From Brachypodium distachyon (lineage: Eukaryota > Streptophyta > Magnoliopsida > Poales > Poaceae), in the NCBI RefSeq assembly GCF_000005505.3, contig NC_016131.3:53553355-53617354 (forward strand): a DNA stretch of 64,000 bases. Reading direction: 5' to 3'. This document shows positions 48,240 through 60,126 of the stretch, in pieces. The stretch's first letter is position 1. Every line of letters begins with the position of its first letter. The position numbers and the translations under genes are program-made. The notes below the pieces were generated by a model. That model searched no databases and was not told the DNA's origin. It worked only from the letters and a program-made list of their open reading frames with translations.

Positions 48240-48952
48240 ATCCTTCATGAAATCATTGTCACGGTCGAACATGAAGCAAGTCTAAAGGAACCTTCCGAGC
48301 TCGTGCACCCTCCCTTTCAAAAGCCATTGGTTTGGCCACTTGTGGCATATCTCTCATGGAGATCTCATTGTCCAGAGAATCGTGTCACCACATAATGTCA
48401 CAACTAACATTGCACATGTGTTGCTTCTTCATGCCTGAGCTATAGGAATTTAATTTACAAATGCACCGGAACACAATTGTTACATACAATTATAGCCAAC
48501 AACTTATTTCATTGATCTAAGCAAAGAGACTGGAAATTGATACATCCCATCCATTATATATACAAATGACCTGAATAAGGGACAACAATCAAAAACATTG
48601 ATTAATTAGAACAAACCTTGTAACAACACGAAAGATACATATATATTAGAACCATTCTACCCTCATGGAGAGAGCAAATGGCACATGACACAATTGCACA
48701 TCGACACGCTGTGTCATTATTGAATTGATATACTAAGATGGGATGGGATCATGGGACCCTTGCAAAGACAAAGTAAATGAAACTCATAATAGATGGATAA
48801 ATAAGCAATTAATCCAGACTAGATCCACATAGCTGGCCATGCATGCATGCACACACTAGCTAGGGAGAACACGCCACAGAGCGTTCTTCCTAGACTGCCC
48901 CCATGGAGAACGCTCCCTGGCTAGATCCAAACTAGATATCCACGTCGCCACC

Positions 48953-49633
48953 CTACATGGGAGGGTAAGACGAACTTGAAGCGCCAAGATCAGCGAACCA
49001 TTGCCATGAGAACCCTCCATTGGTGCCGACACCATCGTCGTTGGCAGTGTCACAGAAGACCAGGGCGCCAAGGTCCCCTTCATCCTGCTGAGATGCTTCC
49101 TGCTGATACGCCGAAGCTGGAGCCGGGAGAGGCTGGAGCTGGAGGGCCGCTTGCTCTTCGCGTTTTACAATGAGCTCACGGAGGCCCTTGAGGCGCATAT
49201 GCACCATCCAGCCGACGCTGGTGAGCTTTTCGATGCCGAGGCCCTCTAGGCCGCCCTGGAGTTGGCCGCGCATGGCCTTGTGCAGAAGGAGGGCGGTGTC
49301 ACGCCTGTTGTTCTCGGGTGCTGACTTCTGGATCTGCAGCTTCAGCTTGTCCATGCGCTGCCGGAGGAAATCCTCCTGGGTCACAGACTTGTTGTATTGT
49401 TTAATCTCCGGCGTGGCCTTAAATCGCTGCAGGATGGGGACTGCCTCAGCGACGGAAGGCCATACCACTGGTTGTGCCTCGCCCTCGGCATACACCAGCC
49501 CGCAAACCTTAGCATTGCAGAGTGTAGCCAGCTCGCCCGCCTTCTCCGTCAGAATGTTGAGGAGGTTCCTGAAGGCGGCATGCCGAGCCACGTCATCGGG
49601 GATCCGCTCGAGGGCCATCTTCTGGCGAGACAT
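48953..49633 (-). CDS. Type I (M-gamma, AGL80-like) MADS-box protein, altered copy
   Basis: An intronless frame of 226 residues starts at the ATG at 49631-49633. The MADS region (residues 1-60) begins MSRQKMALERIPDDVARHAA and includes KAGELATLCNAKVCGLVYAEGEAQP, followed by a long coiled helical region (FLRQRMDKLKLQIQK) and a C-terminal FSWQWFADLG tail shared with the second copy. M-gamma factors act as heterodimers with M-alpha partners, mostly in female gametophyte and endosperm. Compared with copy B the DNA-contacting segment reads FRNLLNILTEKAGELA instead of FRKRVNRLTKKAGELS, replacing several basic residues with neutral or acidic ones. The frame is otherwise intact, so it may encode a DNA-binding-impaired partner or be an early pseudogene. 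A TATA box lies about 115 bp upstream. Confidence 0.88.
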   Translation of the reverse strand: MSRQKMALERIPDDVARHAAFRNLLNILTEKAGELATLCNAKVCGLVYAEGEAQPVVWPSVAEAVPILQRFKATPEIKQYNKSVTQEDFLRQRMDKLKLQIQKSAPENNRRDTALLLHKAMRGQLQGGLEGLGIEKLTSVGWMVHMRLKGLRELIVKREEQAALQLQPLPAPASAYQQEASQQDEGDLGALVFCDTANDDGVGTNGGFSWQWFADLGASSSSYPPM

Positions 49634-49744
49634 TGTAGCAAGCAAGTAAGCAGGCAAGCGAGGCTAGCTAGCTTCAGATGAACTAGCAGTCAAGGAAATG
49701 GTCAGACTACAAGGTGTGGAGAAAACAAGGGAGGAAGGGGTGGA

Positions 49745-49750
49745 TTTATA
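49745..49750 (-). promoter_or_regulatory. TATA box of MADS copy A
   Basis: On the minus strand GGTATAAATCC lies about 115 bases upstream of the ATG, in the same relative place as the TATA box of copy B. One flanking base pair differs, making this site slightly shorter (GGTATAAA rather than TATATAAA). Confidence 0.65.
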
Positions 49751-50250
49751 CCAGAGAAACGTGGTATAGATATATGTATACTGTTACAAATATGGAAGGT
49801 ATTTAGTTCTTGCAATTAATACGTGATCAGATAGCTAGCAAATCTTCATCCCCGTTTTAATTGCTGCCATATATTCCTTTACAAATTTAAGAGTATCCAT
49901 CATTTGGCAAGCCATCCATTGATCATTTGTATGGAAATTAAGATAAAGAACAATCAATAACTTAGCTTATCTCATAATATGCAGGTTTACACGATTAAAG
50001 TGATTAATACGCATTAATTTGGAAGACACATATCCACAGACTAACGTTATGTGCGATGACTCGGTGGATCGGTCTATGCAGAATCATCTTACATTCAGAA
50101 GGCAATATATAATAACTATATGATATATATGGATTTAATAACTTCCATCCGGAAGAGATCAAACTTATTTTCATGGACCGCGCTAGGTGGCAGCCGTTGG
50201 TTGGTTAAAACAGTTGAGCGAACAACCCAATTTGAAACAACCTAGAGCTA

Positions 50251-50366
50251 AAACGGAAAGATGCCGCTAGAAACATAGGCACGTGCAACCTCCAAAATAG
50301 AAGCTGCCGGAAACACAAGCCTCCAACCTCTCTAAACGGAAAGATGCTGCTAGAAACATAGGCACG
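50251..50366 (+). repeat. Near-exact 33-bp direct repeat upstream of MADS copy A
   Basis: The unit aaacggaaagatgccgctag plus aaacataggcacg lies at 50251-50283 and, with one mismatch, at 50334-50366. Copy B of the segmental duplication has only one diverged version near 55326, so this duplication followed the segmental event or was lost in B. Confidence 0.85.
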
Positions 50367-51365
50367 CCCCACCTTCACACGAGCGCGTCAATCTCATGTG
50401 TCCGTCCGTGTATTCAAATTCAACCTACACGGGATTTCTGCACCATTCCCGGCCCATGACGCACGGCTCCCTTAGGCCAAAAAAAAATCAAGGGCAACTT
50501 AATGATAGCAACTATTTCCCCTCTGCTTTCAACTTTTGCCTGCCTTATTCTATCTTTTCCCTGCCCTCCCCATTGAACGGAAGCTCCAGATCCAGATCTA
50601 TAGCGGATTGGGTCACGAAGGACGAACACGAGGCTAGAAAAGCTACAGTGAAGAAGACAAAACAGTCCTCAAACTATACCTCTTGAAATAACATATGAAG
50701 TTGAGGTAAGATTAATGAACAGAAATTGCCAATCTTTAAGAAAAGCTTGCACATGAAAGCTAATTTTGCAGACCCCGTTAGTTTCATCTATCCAATTGAA
50801 TTTATGGGACATGAAGTTTTTGTGGTATCTGCTATTTTCGGGAAAGCAGGTCATGGTAAAGTGTAGACTGTAGTTGCTGGCCATAACACTATATAATTGT
50901 GGGCTATAATACTATAGTTGCTAAACAATGATCTGAAGTTGCCGGAGATCATAAAAAACTTGTTATGACAGAAACAAGAAATGTGTATCACATATCTGTA
51001 GCATGCTCAACAAGCATGCTACAGAAACTTTGTTCAGCAAACACACTAGCTAGAAGCAACACATGAAACAACTTTATAGTTCACATCTAGCAAACAAGCA
51101 CACTAACTTTGCAAATAGAAATAGGCAACTAATAATCAGTCTTTGCTAATCATCGTGATCCTTCGCTGCATGATGTTTTACTTTCTGCATCATGGTTCAC
51201 TTCACCTGGGTTGCAAAAAACAAGGAAAAAGTGAAGAACTATTAGTTAATACTCCATTGTTAGCTAGACCTACTAAGGCATTAGTACTGATGGATGCTCG
51301 TGCTATTTGTTGATCTATATGGAACTATCATAATGATCTAGTTTTTAATAAGAATATCTTTTTTC

Positions 51366-53369
51366 TAAAATTTTAAGTTTTCTAAAGATCTTTATGTTGT
51401 GGCTACAAGTTTGTGAATTACTTAATGAAGCCGATCAGCTCTCGAATGTTATAGATATATATATTTCCACTCCTAAATTTTCTGCAGATATATGATCTAG
51501 CTAGTTGATTTGATTATTCCATTTTCCTTGATTTCTAGCATATCATTATTTGCCATTTGATTTTATGACTCCGGCTTTGTTCCTTAATGTCTTTTTTCTG
51601 GTGCGTGAATGATCTTATATATGGAATTTCATGTTTAAAGTGTATGTGAAAAATCTTTGAAACTTATGTAAAAAAAAGGAAGACCTTATATGTGCTCTGA
51701 CCTTATATATACTATTCGACACAGATGAAAATATATACAAGTTCAATAATTATTAATCAATAAAGCGATTAATCTACGTGCCATGAAAAAAAAGGTTCAA
51801 AAATTAATATTTTGGGGTTTTAATTTCTTCTCTTCCTTATCAAATTTTCTTCTGTCCCCCCCCCCCCCCCCACCACACACACACACATACCTACTAAAAA
51901 TTTTATATATAGGAGATGTACGACGTTTTAAATTACTGTAAGTGCGCTTTAATTTTGAGTATTTTCATTAATTGAGATCACTCACCAAGATCAATTACCG
52001 GGTGTGCCATCAATTAATCTAGCGTGGATCCACACACTTTTGCGATCATGAACACCTTATTGCTGTTGATTGGATTGATTGTATAGACTGTTGGTCTAAA
52101 GTTTTTAGGTGTACTTTTGGTGCTAACATGGGATTTTATACAAAATTTGCAGAATCAGTATGTTTTTCCAAATAATTACAATCCACTCCAAGTCAGAATA
52201 TAAGCAGTGAGGTACATAACTGAAGACAAGACATCATATGCACATATGAGATAATGTTTGAATAGAAGAAATTAAGGACTATATTGATAATTTGCTCCAC
52301 CTCGGCACCTCTGAAAGCGACTCATCCGGTATAAATCTCTTCATGGCACCAAGGCATAAGGTCAAACATTATTTGTATTGTTTGGAAAGTTACTACGTTG
52401 AGGGTTAGAAGGTAGGCAGAGATAGTGCCTAAGCCGCATCTTTAGCAAAAAGAGGATCAGAATACATATACAATATAGTTAGATAACGAAAAGCATAACA
52501 TTGGATACATTGTGAGAGTTTACGATTATGCCTTATTTCTTGTTGTAGTAAATGGAAATAATAAAGCTAACATTTGGCTAGGGATGATGATCTGAAACAC
52601 ATGTATTCCCATGGTGGAGTCCTTCATGGTTGGGACAGTCCACTCAAAATTGTATTTACACGGCAGAAAGGTTTAAGAGATAAAATAAGTTGAGAGTGCA
52701 CTGACTTTTAAGAGCACTGACACTTTTTGACTTCACAAAATAATACCTAAAATTAAAAGGATAGCAATGTTTAAATATCTTGAAAAATACTATTCTAGAA
52801 GCTGATCTTGAACAATATGTACGTAGAAATAATTTAGTCTCTAGAATTAGTTAATTGTGGCTCGATACTAACTGCTTCATTCTTGAGTGTACGACGGTGT
52901 GGATGAAGGTGTGGTATGCATCGATGTGAACAGATACGTGAAGGTGGGTAATAGCACAGGCCAGTGCGCTCCAAGTAATGACGGGAAGGAGGTCAGGCCC
53001 TCGGGCAGGGACGAAACCAGATATTCGACACGAGGGGGCGAGTTAGGCTGACTAATAGTTTTTAAAATATTATTAGGTAATCTGTGCCTGCCCTCGGGGG
53101 CACATCTCGGGAGGCAGGGAAGCAGAGACGACGATGTACCCAGGACAAACATTACATGTTTCAGCAATCAGTCCTCATAAGGGTTGCACTAACCTTCAGA
53201 TGATTTTTTTTTGCTGGTATTTCCTAGGGTGTTTCTCCTGGTTAACCTGTCATGCACTTTTAGTTAGATAAAGATAATAGATCTCATGACCTATCCAATG
53301 GCCCCAAGCACAACATTTCAACAAAAGCATATATATTGGTCTCTTTGACGGACCAGACCTTTAGGACCT
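51366..53369. other. AT-rich spacer between the duplicated MADS segments
   Basis: No gene is recognised. A C16 run followed by a short (CA)n tract lies at 51856-51887. The frame at 52877-53167 (minus) has no domain. This 2-kb spacer has no counterpart after copy B, so it may represent inserted DNA or the decayed join. Confidence 0.45.
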
Positions 53370-53992
53370 TCGATAGGAAATCATTATATCAATGTCGAAC
53401 ATGAAGCACCTGTAACCTTACAAGAAAATTGGTGTGGCCACTTATGGGCCGTGGCATATCTCTCATGGAGATCCCCATTGGCCAAAGAATATTGTCAACA
53501 TGAACTAACATTTCACATTTGTCACTCCTTCATGCCTCTGAATTTTGCTATAGGACTTTACAAATGCACCAGAACACAATCGTTGCCAGCACCCTCCCTC
53601 TCAGAAAAAAAGAAGAACATAATCATTACTATGGTTAATTAGGCCAACAAGTCATTTCATTGATCTAAACAAATAGAATGGAAATGGACACATCCATCCA
53701 TTATAGAACTTACCAGGATACAACAATTACATGTTGATTAACTAGAACAAACCTTGTAACAACATGAAAGAGACACATATATATTAGAACTATTCTGCCC
53801 TTGGAGAGCAGATGACACATGACACAACACACAACACATCATTATTGGACTCATACTAAAATGGATGGCATCATGGGACCCTAGCGATGACGAAGTAAAT
53901 GAAACTCCTAAGAGATGGATAAATAAGCAATCCAGACTAGCTAGATCCACACCTAGGCATGCACGCACCAGATCATAGGGAGTCTGGCCTCC

Positions 53993-54724
53993 TTACATGG
54001 GAGGCATAGATGAACTAGGACCTCCAAGATCAGCGCACCATTGCCACGAGAACCCTCCACCGGCGCTGGTGTTGGCGCCAGCACCATCGCCAGCAGTGAA
54101 GACAAGGGTGCCAACGTCCCCGCCGTCAGATCTGATCACCTCGTTGACAGAGCCGATCTCCTTCTGCGATGCGAATTCCTGCTGATACGGCAGAGGTGCA
54201 GGAACAGGAACAGGCAGAGACCGGAGATGTAGGCCGGCCATTTGCCCTTGGAGTTTTGCAATGCATTCCCCGATGCTCCTGAGCCGCGTCTGCACCATCC
54301 AGCGGACGCTGGCGTACTTCTCGGGCGGGAGGCCCTCAAGGCCGCCCTCCAGGCGTCCGGCCATGGCCTGGTGCAGAAGGATCGCCGTGTCGCGCTCACT
54401 GTTCTCGGGTAAGTTCTTCTGGATCTGCAGCGTCAGCTTGTCCATGCGCTGCCGGAGGAAGTCCTCGTGGGTCACACGCTTCTTGAACTGTTCAATCTCC
54501 AGCGTGTCCGTGAACCGCTGCAGGAGGGGCACCGCCTCAGCCAAGGAAGGACATACCTCTGGCCGTGCCTCGCCCTCGGCGTACACCAACACGCAGACCT
54601 TGGTGTTGCAGAGCGTGGACAGCTCGCCGGCCTTCTTGGTTAGCCTGTTGACGCGTTTCCGGAAGGCGGCGCGCCGGGCCACGTCGTTGGGGATCCGCTC
54701 GGTGCTCCTCTGCTTGCGAGGCAT
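53993..54724 (-). CDS. Type I (M-gamma, AGL80-like) MADS-box protein
   Basis: An intronless frame of 243 residues starts at the ATG at 54722-54724, giving the canonical MPRKQRSTERIPNDVARRAA opening. The basic MADS core FRKRVNRLTKKAGELSTLCN is intact, followed by KVCVLVYAEGEARPEV and a helical region (FLRQRMDKLTLQIQK) typical of the M-gamma dimerisation part. The tail ends FSWQWCADLG...MPPM. The family comprises transcription factors acting in central cell and endosperm development as heterodimers. This copy keeps the residues that contact DNA, so I take it as the functional parent-like copy. A good TATA box lies 90 bp upstream. The AGL80/PHERES-like placement rests on the MADS core and intronless structure. 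Confidence 0.92.
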   Translation of the reverse strand: MPRKQRSTERIPNDVARRAAFRKRVNRLTKKAGELSTLCNTKVCVLVYAEGEARPEVCPSLAEAVPLLQRFTDTLEIEQFKKRVTHEDFLRQRMDKLTLQIQKNLPENSERDTAILLHQAMAGRLEGGLEGLPPEKYASVRWMVQTRLRSIGECIAKLQGQMAGLHLRSLPVPVPAPLPYQQEFASQKEIGSVNEVIRSDGGDVGTLVFTAGDGAGANTSAGGGFSWQWCADLGGPSSSMPPM

Positions 54725-54815
54725 CGTTGCAAGCAAGCAGCTGGCAAGAGAGGCTAGGGAATGGTCGCTCGGGGTGGTGACTGGTGTGAGGAGAAAACAA
54801 GGGAGGAGTGGTGGA

Positions 54816-54823
54816 TTTATATA
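54816..54823 (-). promoter_or_regulatory. TATA box of MADS copy B
   Basis: On the minus strand CTATATAAATCC lies about 92 bases upstream of the ATG. This distance suits a transcription start about 60 bases before the start codon. Confidence 0.7.
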
Positions 54824-56426
54824 GTATCTGAAAGACGTGATATTTATATATGGATATTTGTTACAAATATGGAATGAATTAATGCCTGTAATAAATACGT
54901 GAACGGATAGCTAGCAAATCTTTACCCCGTATTAATTGTCTCCATATATGGCATTGCAAATTTAAGAATATCCATCGATCTGATAAATAAGGCACCATTC
55001 ATTGTTAGGCAAGTTAAGACAAAAACCACAATCATCATCTCATAATTTGTAGGTTTACACAATTAAAGTGAATAATACACACTAATATGGGCGACACATA
55101 TCCACAGACTAGCTACCGTTGTGCGATGACGCGGTGGATCAGTCCAGTACTTGTATTTGGTTACACATTATATTTAGAAAGCAGTAATAACCATATGATA
55201 TATAGATTATAACTTCCATCTAGAAGATATTGAACTTATTTTCATGAACGGTGCTAGGTGGCGGCCTTTGGCTGGTTAACACGGTCCAGCCAATAACCCA
55301 ATATGAAAAGACAACGCGACCCCTAAAACGGAAAGATGTTGTCGGAAACGCACACACGCCAAACGTCCCGCACGAGCACGCCAATCTCACGAGTCGGCCC
55401 CCTTGTGTTCACACGCAACCAACACGTGGTTTCTCCAAATTTTCCCATCGCACATGGCTCCCTTCTGCCAAAAATGCAAGGGAAAAACGCAACTCTGATC
55501 CCCTCAGGTAGCAACTTTTCCCGCCTTCTCCTACCTTTTTCCGTACCCTCACCATCGAACGGAAGTTCCAGATCCAGACTATGCCGGATTGGTCCATGAA
55601 GAACGGACACGAAGGCTAGATAGACTGCACTGAAGAAGGACAAAACAATCCTCAAACTATAGCTCTAGAAATAACATATCAAGTTGAGGTAAGATTAATG
55701 AACATAAGTTGCCAATCTTTGTGAAAAGCTTTCAGATGACCAGACTAGTTTTGCAGATCTCACTGTTGCAAATCATAACAAACTTTCCATGACTGAAATT
55801 AACAAGAACTGCATATCTCATACCTGTAACATGCACATCACACAAATTACACAAACCCACAAACCTTGGTCAACTAACACACTAGCTAGAAGAGAACACA
55901 TGGAACAACATCGTAGTTCACAAACTAGCAACAAACACACTAACTTTACAAATGGGAGTAGGCAAGTATATTCAGTCCTGCTAATCGTCATGATACCTGC
56001 ATGACTTTACTTTGATATATCATGGTTCACTTCAGCTCTGTTGCAAAAAAGAAGAGAATTCTTTTTGAAGAATTATTAGTCAACCACTCCATTGTTAGGT
56101 AGCGGCGGTTGTGCTATTTGTTGGTCTATATGGAACTATCGTAATAATCTTGTTTCTAATAAGAAAAAGCTATTGTTTCACAAATTTAATATCATGACCA
56201 ATACATGTACACATGCACTCAAAAGTAATACAAGAAATTTGTGAAGTCTGTGGTCAATCGATCGTGGCGGCTCTTGGCTGGAAAGCCGTCACGTGCTGAA
56301 GGGTTTAAACAATATTTAAAATGTCCCGTTCTACCCTACAGGGGCGGCTCCCGGTTGGAAAGCCACCATTTAAAGCAGGGGCGAATCTTTACATGGTTTG
56401 CATGCATGAATGATTAAGGATTAAAC

Positions 56427-58626
56427 ATGATAAATATGCTTAATCAGCCCCTCTACACAATATGCATAGGATTAGCCCCCTGTTTAATCCAATTTCTAGA
56501 TCCGCCACTGATTGAAAGGGTCACCACCGATGGAGGGGCCAGCCCTAGCAGTCCTAGCATGGACACAACAATTGGCTTAAATTATTGCGGCTGTCGCCCG
56601 GTCGGTCGGCTTAAATTAAAGCGACGACGGTTCCCAAGGCTCTCTGTAGTTTCCCCACACGTCTGGATGACCCACACGACGTCATTAACACGCGCCGCTC
56701 CTCGCCTTCCTCTGGTGTTAAATAGAGGCAGGTGCGTCTCCTTCCTCCCCACACTCCCAGCGCCCCCGCCATCTCGTCTCTTCCCTCCCCGCCTTTCTAC
56801 CCAATGGCGCACCCTAACTCGAGAAGCAGCAACGGAAATGGGAGCCGCCGCCGCCACCACGCTCGGACTCGGGAAACCACCTGGTGTGCTCGTGTTGGGG
56901 CTCGGTTGTCCATGCGATCGAGGACGACCCATTCTGTGCGCTCCAATATTCGAGCGGCACCCTAGAGATCCTCTCAACGAGTGGTCATGGCGCTCTATGC
57001 GGACGACCAATGAATGCATCATCACCAGGAGGAGTGTCTTCGAGAGGGTGGATGAGCATGCCACCGCCTGAAAGGGGCGCGTAGAGATAAACAAAAAACT
57101 TTTCCTACGCGAACTCCCAAGATCTAGCCGAGGTAGAAGGCCACGAGGATTACCACTAGACGCGCAGTTGCGGATTATTGATGCGGCGCCTTGATGCAGT
57201 GCAGTCCCTCGATCCGATCCAGCCGATCCAATCCCGCGATCGTCGAAGTGCTGAACGTACAGCACCTCTGCCGGTATCCACACGTGCGAGGAGGAGCTCC
57301 GGCGGCGGACTGCTAGGTCCGGTGCGACGGTTGAACTGAATCGGGCTAGGGTTCTCAACGCATGAGAGTGGATAAACCGTTGCCCCTTAGGCATCCCACG
57401 CCCCTGCTTATATATCGAGTGGAAGTGGGCTCCAAGCCTTGTGGCCCATCCACCCTGCGAGTCCAACTCGCATTGTCAGCCCAATTCCAGTTCGGGTCCA
57501 ACCCGACCAAATACTTGCTCCCGCTCTTAAGTGTGTGACCCCACAGGCTCATGGCGACTTGGACACGATTGGAGTCCGACTCACAATCGATCAATCGGTA
57601 GCGGCTCCTAGCAGAACGTGCCGACTCCCAAGTACCATCGAGTCATGACGACGTACCTTCCAATGTGACATACGTCTTAGTCCCTTTTGCCTCACGATAT
57701 ACCTTGTCGAACTATAGGCGATTAATCGTCATCCCTTTAATAGTTCAACTCTCTTCTCGATCTGTGATATATGATTCATCCGACTAACTCTTAGTCGATC
57801 GACCCGGTTAACAGTTAACCAAGTCGCGCATGGCCATGCTTCCCGAATCATATCACTCGAGAGGGCCCAAAGAATATCTCTCCAGTCAGAGGGGCAAAAT
57901 CCCATCTTGGTTATCCACATCACACAGCTTGATTCTCAGTCAACCCGAACTCTGCTTTTATAACTGCCCTGTTACGGAACAACGTTTGACAGAACCTAAG
58001 TTGGTGATCCACAACTCGGATTGTGCGATAACCTCAGGTCTAAGGATTACATTGATTGAGACATGCAAATGACGACCTACTCGTTGCATCTCAATATGGG
58101 TCAGTCCGACTCGCTAAACTCTTTAGCCGAGTCCGTGTAAGCTGGAATGACATCACCATGCCCATGACAAGTGGAACCGAGTCATCAGCCAACTTTCACA
58201 TTAGTCTAGGTTATGTGTCCAGCACAACCTCAATGACTAAGGACAATTTAGTATGAACAACATAAATACATAGTTCCACAATCAAATCACATATTCAATG
58301 ATACATATCAGATTGTTCAAACAAGGACAACTTAATAATATTTATGAATACATTGGGAATTACATCATACATGATTGCCTCTAGGGCATATTCCCAACAC
58401 CGCCCACGTAACTCGTCAGGGAGAGCCGGAGAGCTCCAAGACACTGCCGACACCGCCACCCATCCGCCTCAGCCACAGCCAATGCCGATCAACATTCGGC
58501 GGCGAGGAGGAAATGGCGCATCCGGTCCGGTACACCCACCGCATGGAGAAGGAGTCGGATAGCTCTAGGACCGCTGCACACTGCCTCCTGGCTCCGAAGA
58601 CAGTGCCAACCCTCCGCCTCTGTTAG
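56427..58626 (+). pseudogene. Open frame split by a solo LTR, product not recognised
   Basis: A GC-rich plus-strand frame runs from 56427 to the solo LTR (local ATG candidates at 56804 and 56838), and a frame continues right of the LTR at 58405-58626 to a TAG. Removing the LTR and one target-duplication copy leaves the two halves in the same phase. In the present allele the left half ends in a TGA formed at the LTR edge (57069-57071). I recognise no domain; the left part is Gly/Leu/Pro-rich and then Arg/Glu-rich. The in-phase relation could be chance (one in three) because GC-rich DNA has few stops. Confidence 0.3.
57064..58404 (-). mobile_element. Copia-like solo LTR (1331 bp) with 5-bp target duplication
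   Basis: The LTR spans 57069-58399. On the minus strand it begins TGTTGGGAATATGCCCTAGA and ends CTTTCA. Perfect 5-bp duplications ccgcc flank it at 57064-57068 and 58400-58404. The start closely resembles the LTR start I know for Triticeae Copia families of the Angela/BARE/WIS group. No internal domain, primer site or second LTR is present, so it is a solo LTR produced by recombination. The many open frames inside are shadows. Confidence 0.9.
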
Positions 58627-58929
58627 GGGGAGACAGAGCCGGAGACCTCCTGGATTGCCACCTGCCGCCTCCGCCTTTCGGGTGTGCCAACCCTCCACTA
58701 ATGCACAATCAAACCGTGTATCACCGAGGAGGAGGACCAGCGCCTGGTCCAGTACGCCGTCCGGATGTCGCGAGAGACCGCATGCTGCAAGGGCCCCCGC
58801 CGCCTGAGGTTCACTGACGAGAAGCTCGCATGGGGCCGCTGCGCGTCCATGGAGCACTCGACGAGGATGGCGACACGGCGCACGCAGGTGCAGCTCCTAT
58901 CGGTCATCGTCATCTCCGACTCCGAGTGA

Positions 58930-60120
58930 GAGAGCCAGCCAGCGAGCTAGCAGGCGACGTCGCGTCCTTGTTTTATTTATTTTTCTTTATTTTTATTTGT
59001 TAGATCAAATACTGTATGAACTTTGATGAAATTATTAATGTAAAAAATATGTTATTATGTTAGCGCAAACTTATAGTTTTTAAATTTCTTTTGCGACGTA
59101 CTCTACCCTTGTGTCCACCTTCTGATCTTTCATGGAGAGCCGGATACAAACTTGGTTTTTAATTTGAAAAAGAAAATTATACCGAGTTCTCATCCCGTGA
59201 CCGGATGCCTATATAACGAGGAGCCCCGTGGGCCGTTTAGGTCGAAGCTCTGGCCTCTGGATCGAACCAAGTCTGTCGCACAACCGGCCGCTCTCGAGCC
59301 ATATTGTAGGGCACGCCGCTGTCGCTCTCGCTATAGTGTCTTCTGCCCGCTTGCTTGCCATGCGTGAAGGACAAAAATATGTTGAGATATGGCGAATTTG
59401 TATAACGGACAGATAACATTCAATATTTATTTTATGATTGCAAAAATGTATTTTAATGTGTTTAGTTTGTATTTTTTAATAATTCTTTATAACGTTTTGT
59501 TTTTAACATTCCATTTTTTAATGGGCTTCATGCAAACATAATGTCGCATCGCATATAATTATAAACTGTCAAATGTGTAATAAAGTTGGTGTTATGCATT
59601 TTGTAATACTCTAATGTTTCACGTAAGGATAAAACTCATGTAGGTGGATATATTACCAAGTTAGGTCTTTATAAGAATAAATATATAGTTATATTGTTTT
59701 GCTTGTAGAAACATCTCCATACTTACATACTTAACAAAATAGATATTCGGGTTTACTATACCTAAGTCGCATGATATTATTTACGAATAAGTTGATAATG
59801 CAGCAATTGGATCTAGATTGTGCTTTAAGATTCGGAACGGAAAAGAAGGAAGTGGCTTAGATACTATTGACTGAGAATTAAATATTTTGCTTAAAAAATC
59901 AGGCACCAGAGATATGGACACCTATATATATTTGGCATAACAAATGGAGGAAATTTCAAGTAAGCACGGTTTTGGGGCAGTCGTCTCATTGAGTCACACT
60001 TTTTGCTAATTTGCCAACAGAACCACACATTTTCGGTCAGCATGTCTCAACTAGCCCAAAACACAAATTTAAGGATAAGATTCCTTTCAGGTGGACCTCA
60101 ATTGACAGGTAGACCAAGGA
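58930..60120. other. AT-rich intergenic DNA, no gene recognised
   Basis: This is mostly AT-rich sequence with no domain-bearing frame. It precedes a LINE remnant and may include its degraded upstream part, but I cannot trace it. Confidence 0.45.
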
Positions 60121-60126
60121 GAAAAG

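Larger units (their letters stand above)
48240..51365. repeat. Segmental tandem duplication, copy A
   Basis: About 3.1 kb here is co-linear with 53370-56185. Matching landmarks run from 3' flank ('gtcgaacatgaagca', 'gtggcatatctctcatggagat', 'tttacaaatgcacc') through the MADS gene to the 5' flank ('caatctcatg', 'aactatacctcttgaaataacatat', 'actccattgttag', 'ctatatggaactatc'). Both copies keep gene orientation. The gene starts are 5091 bp apart. Confidence 0.85.
53370..56185. repeat. Segmental tandem duplication, copy B
   Basis: About 2.8 kb co-linear with 48240-51365, including the second MADS gene, its downstream 600 bp and its upstream 1.4 kb. Similarity stops near 'ctaataagaa' at about 56162, matching 'taataagaa' near 51347 in copy A. 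Confidence 0.85.

Noticed and set aside
56582..57466. Minus-strand frame of 294 codons
   Set aside because: It crosses the border of the solo LTR at 57069 and has no domain, so it is a chance frame created by the insertion.
58690..58930. Acidic start followed by a weak Myb/SANT-like phrase (TEEEDQRLVQYAV)
   Set aside because: Only one short resemblance, with no repeated Trp spacing and no intron-exon support.
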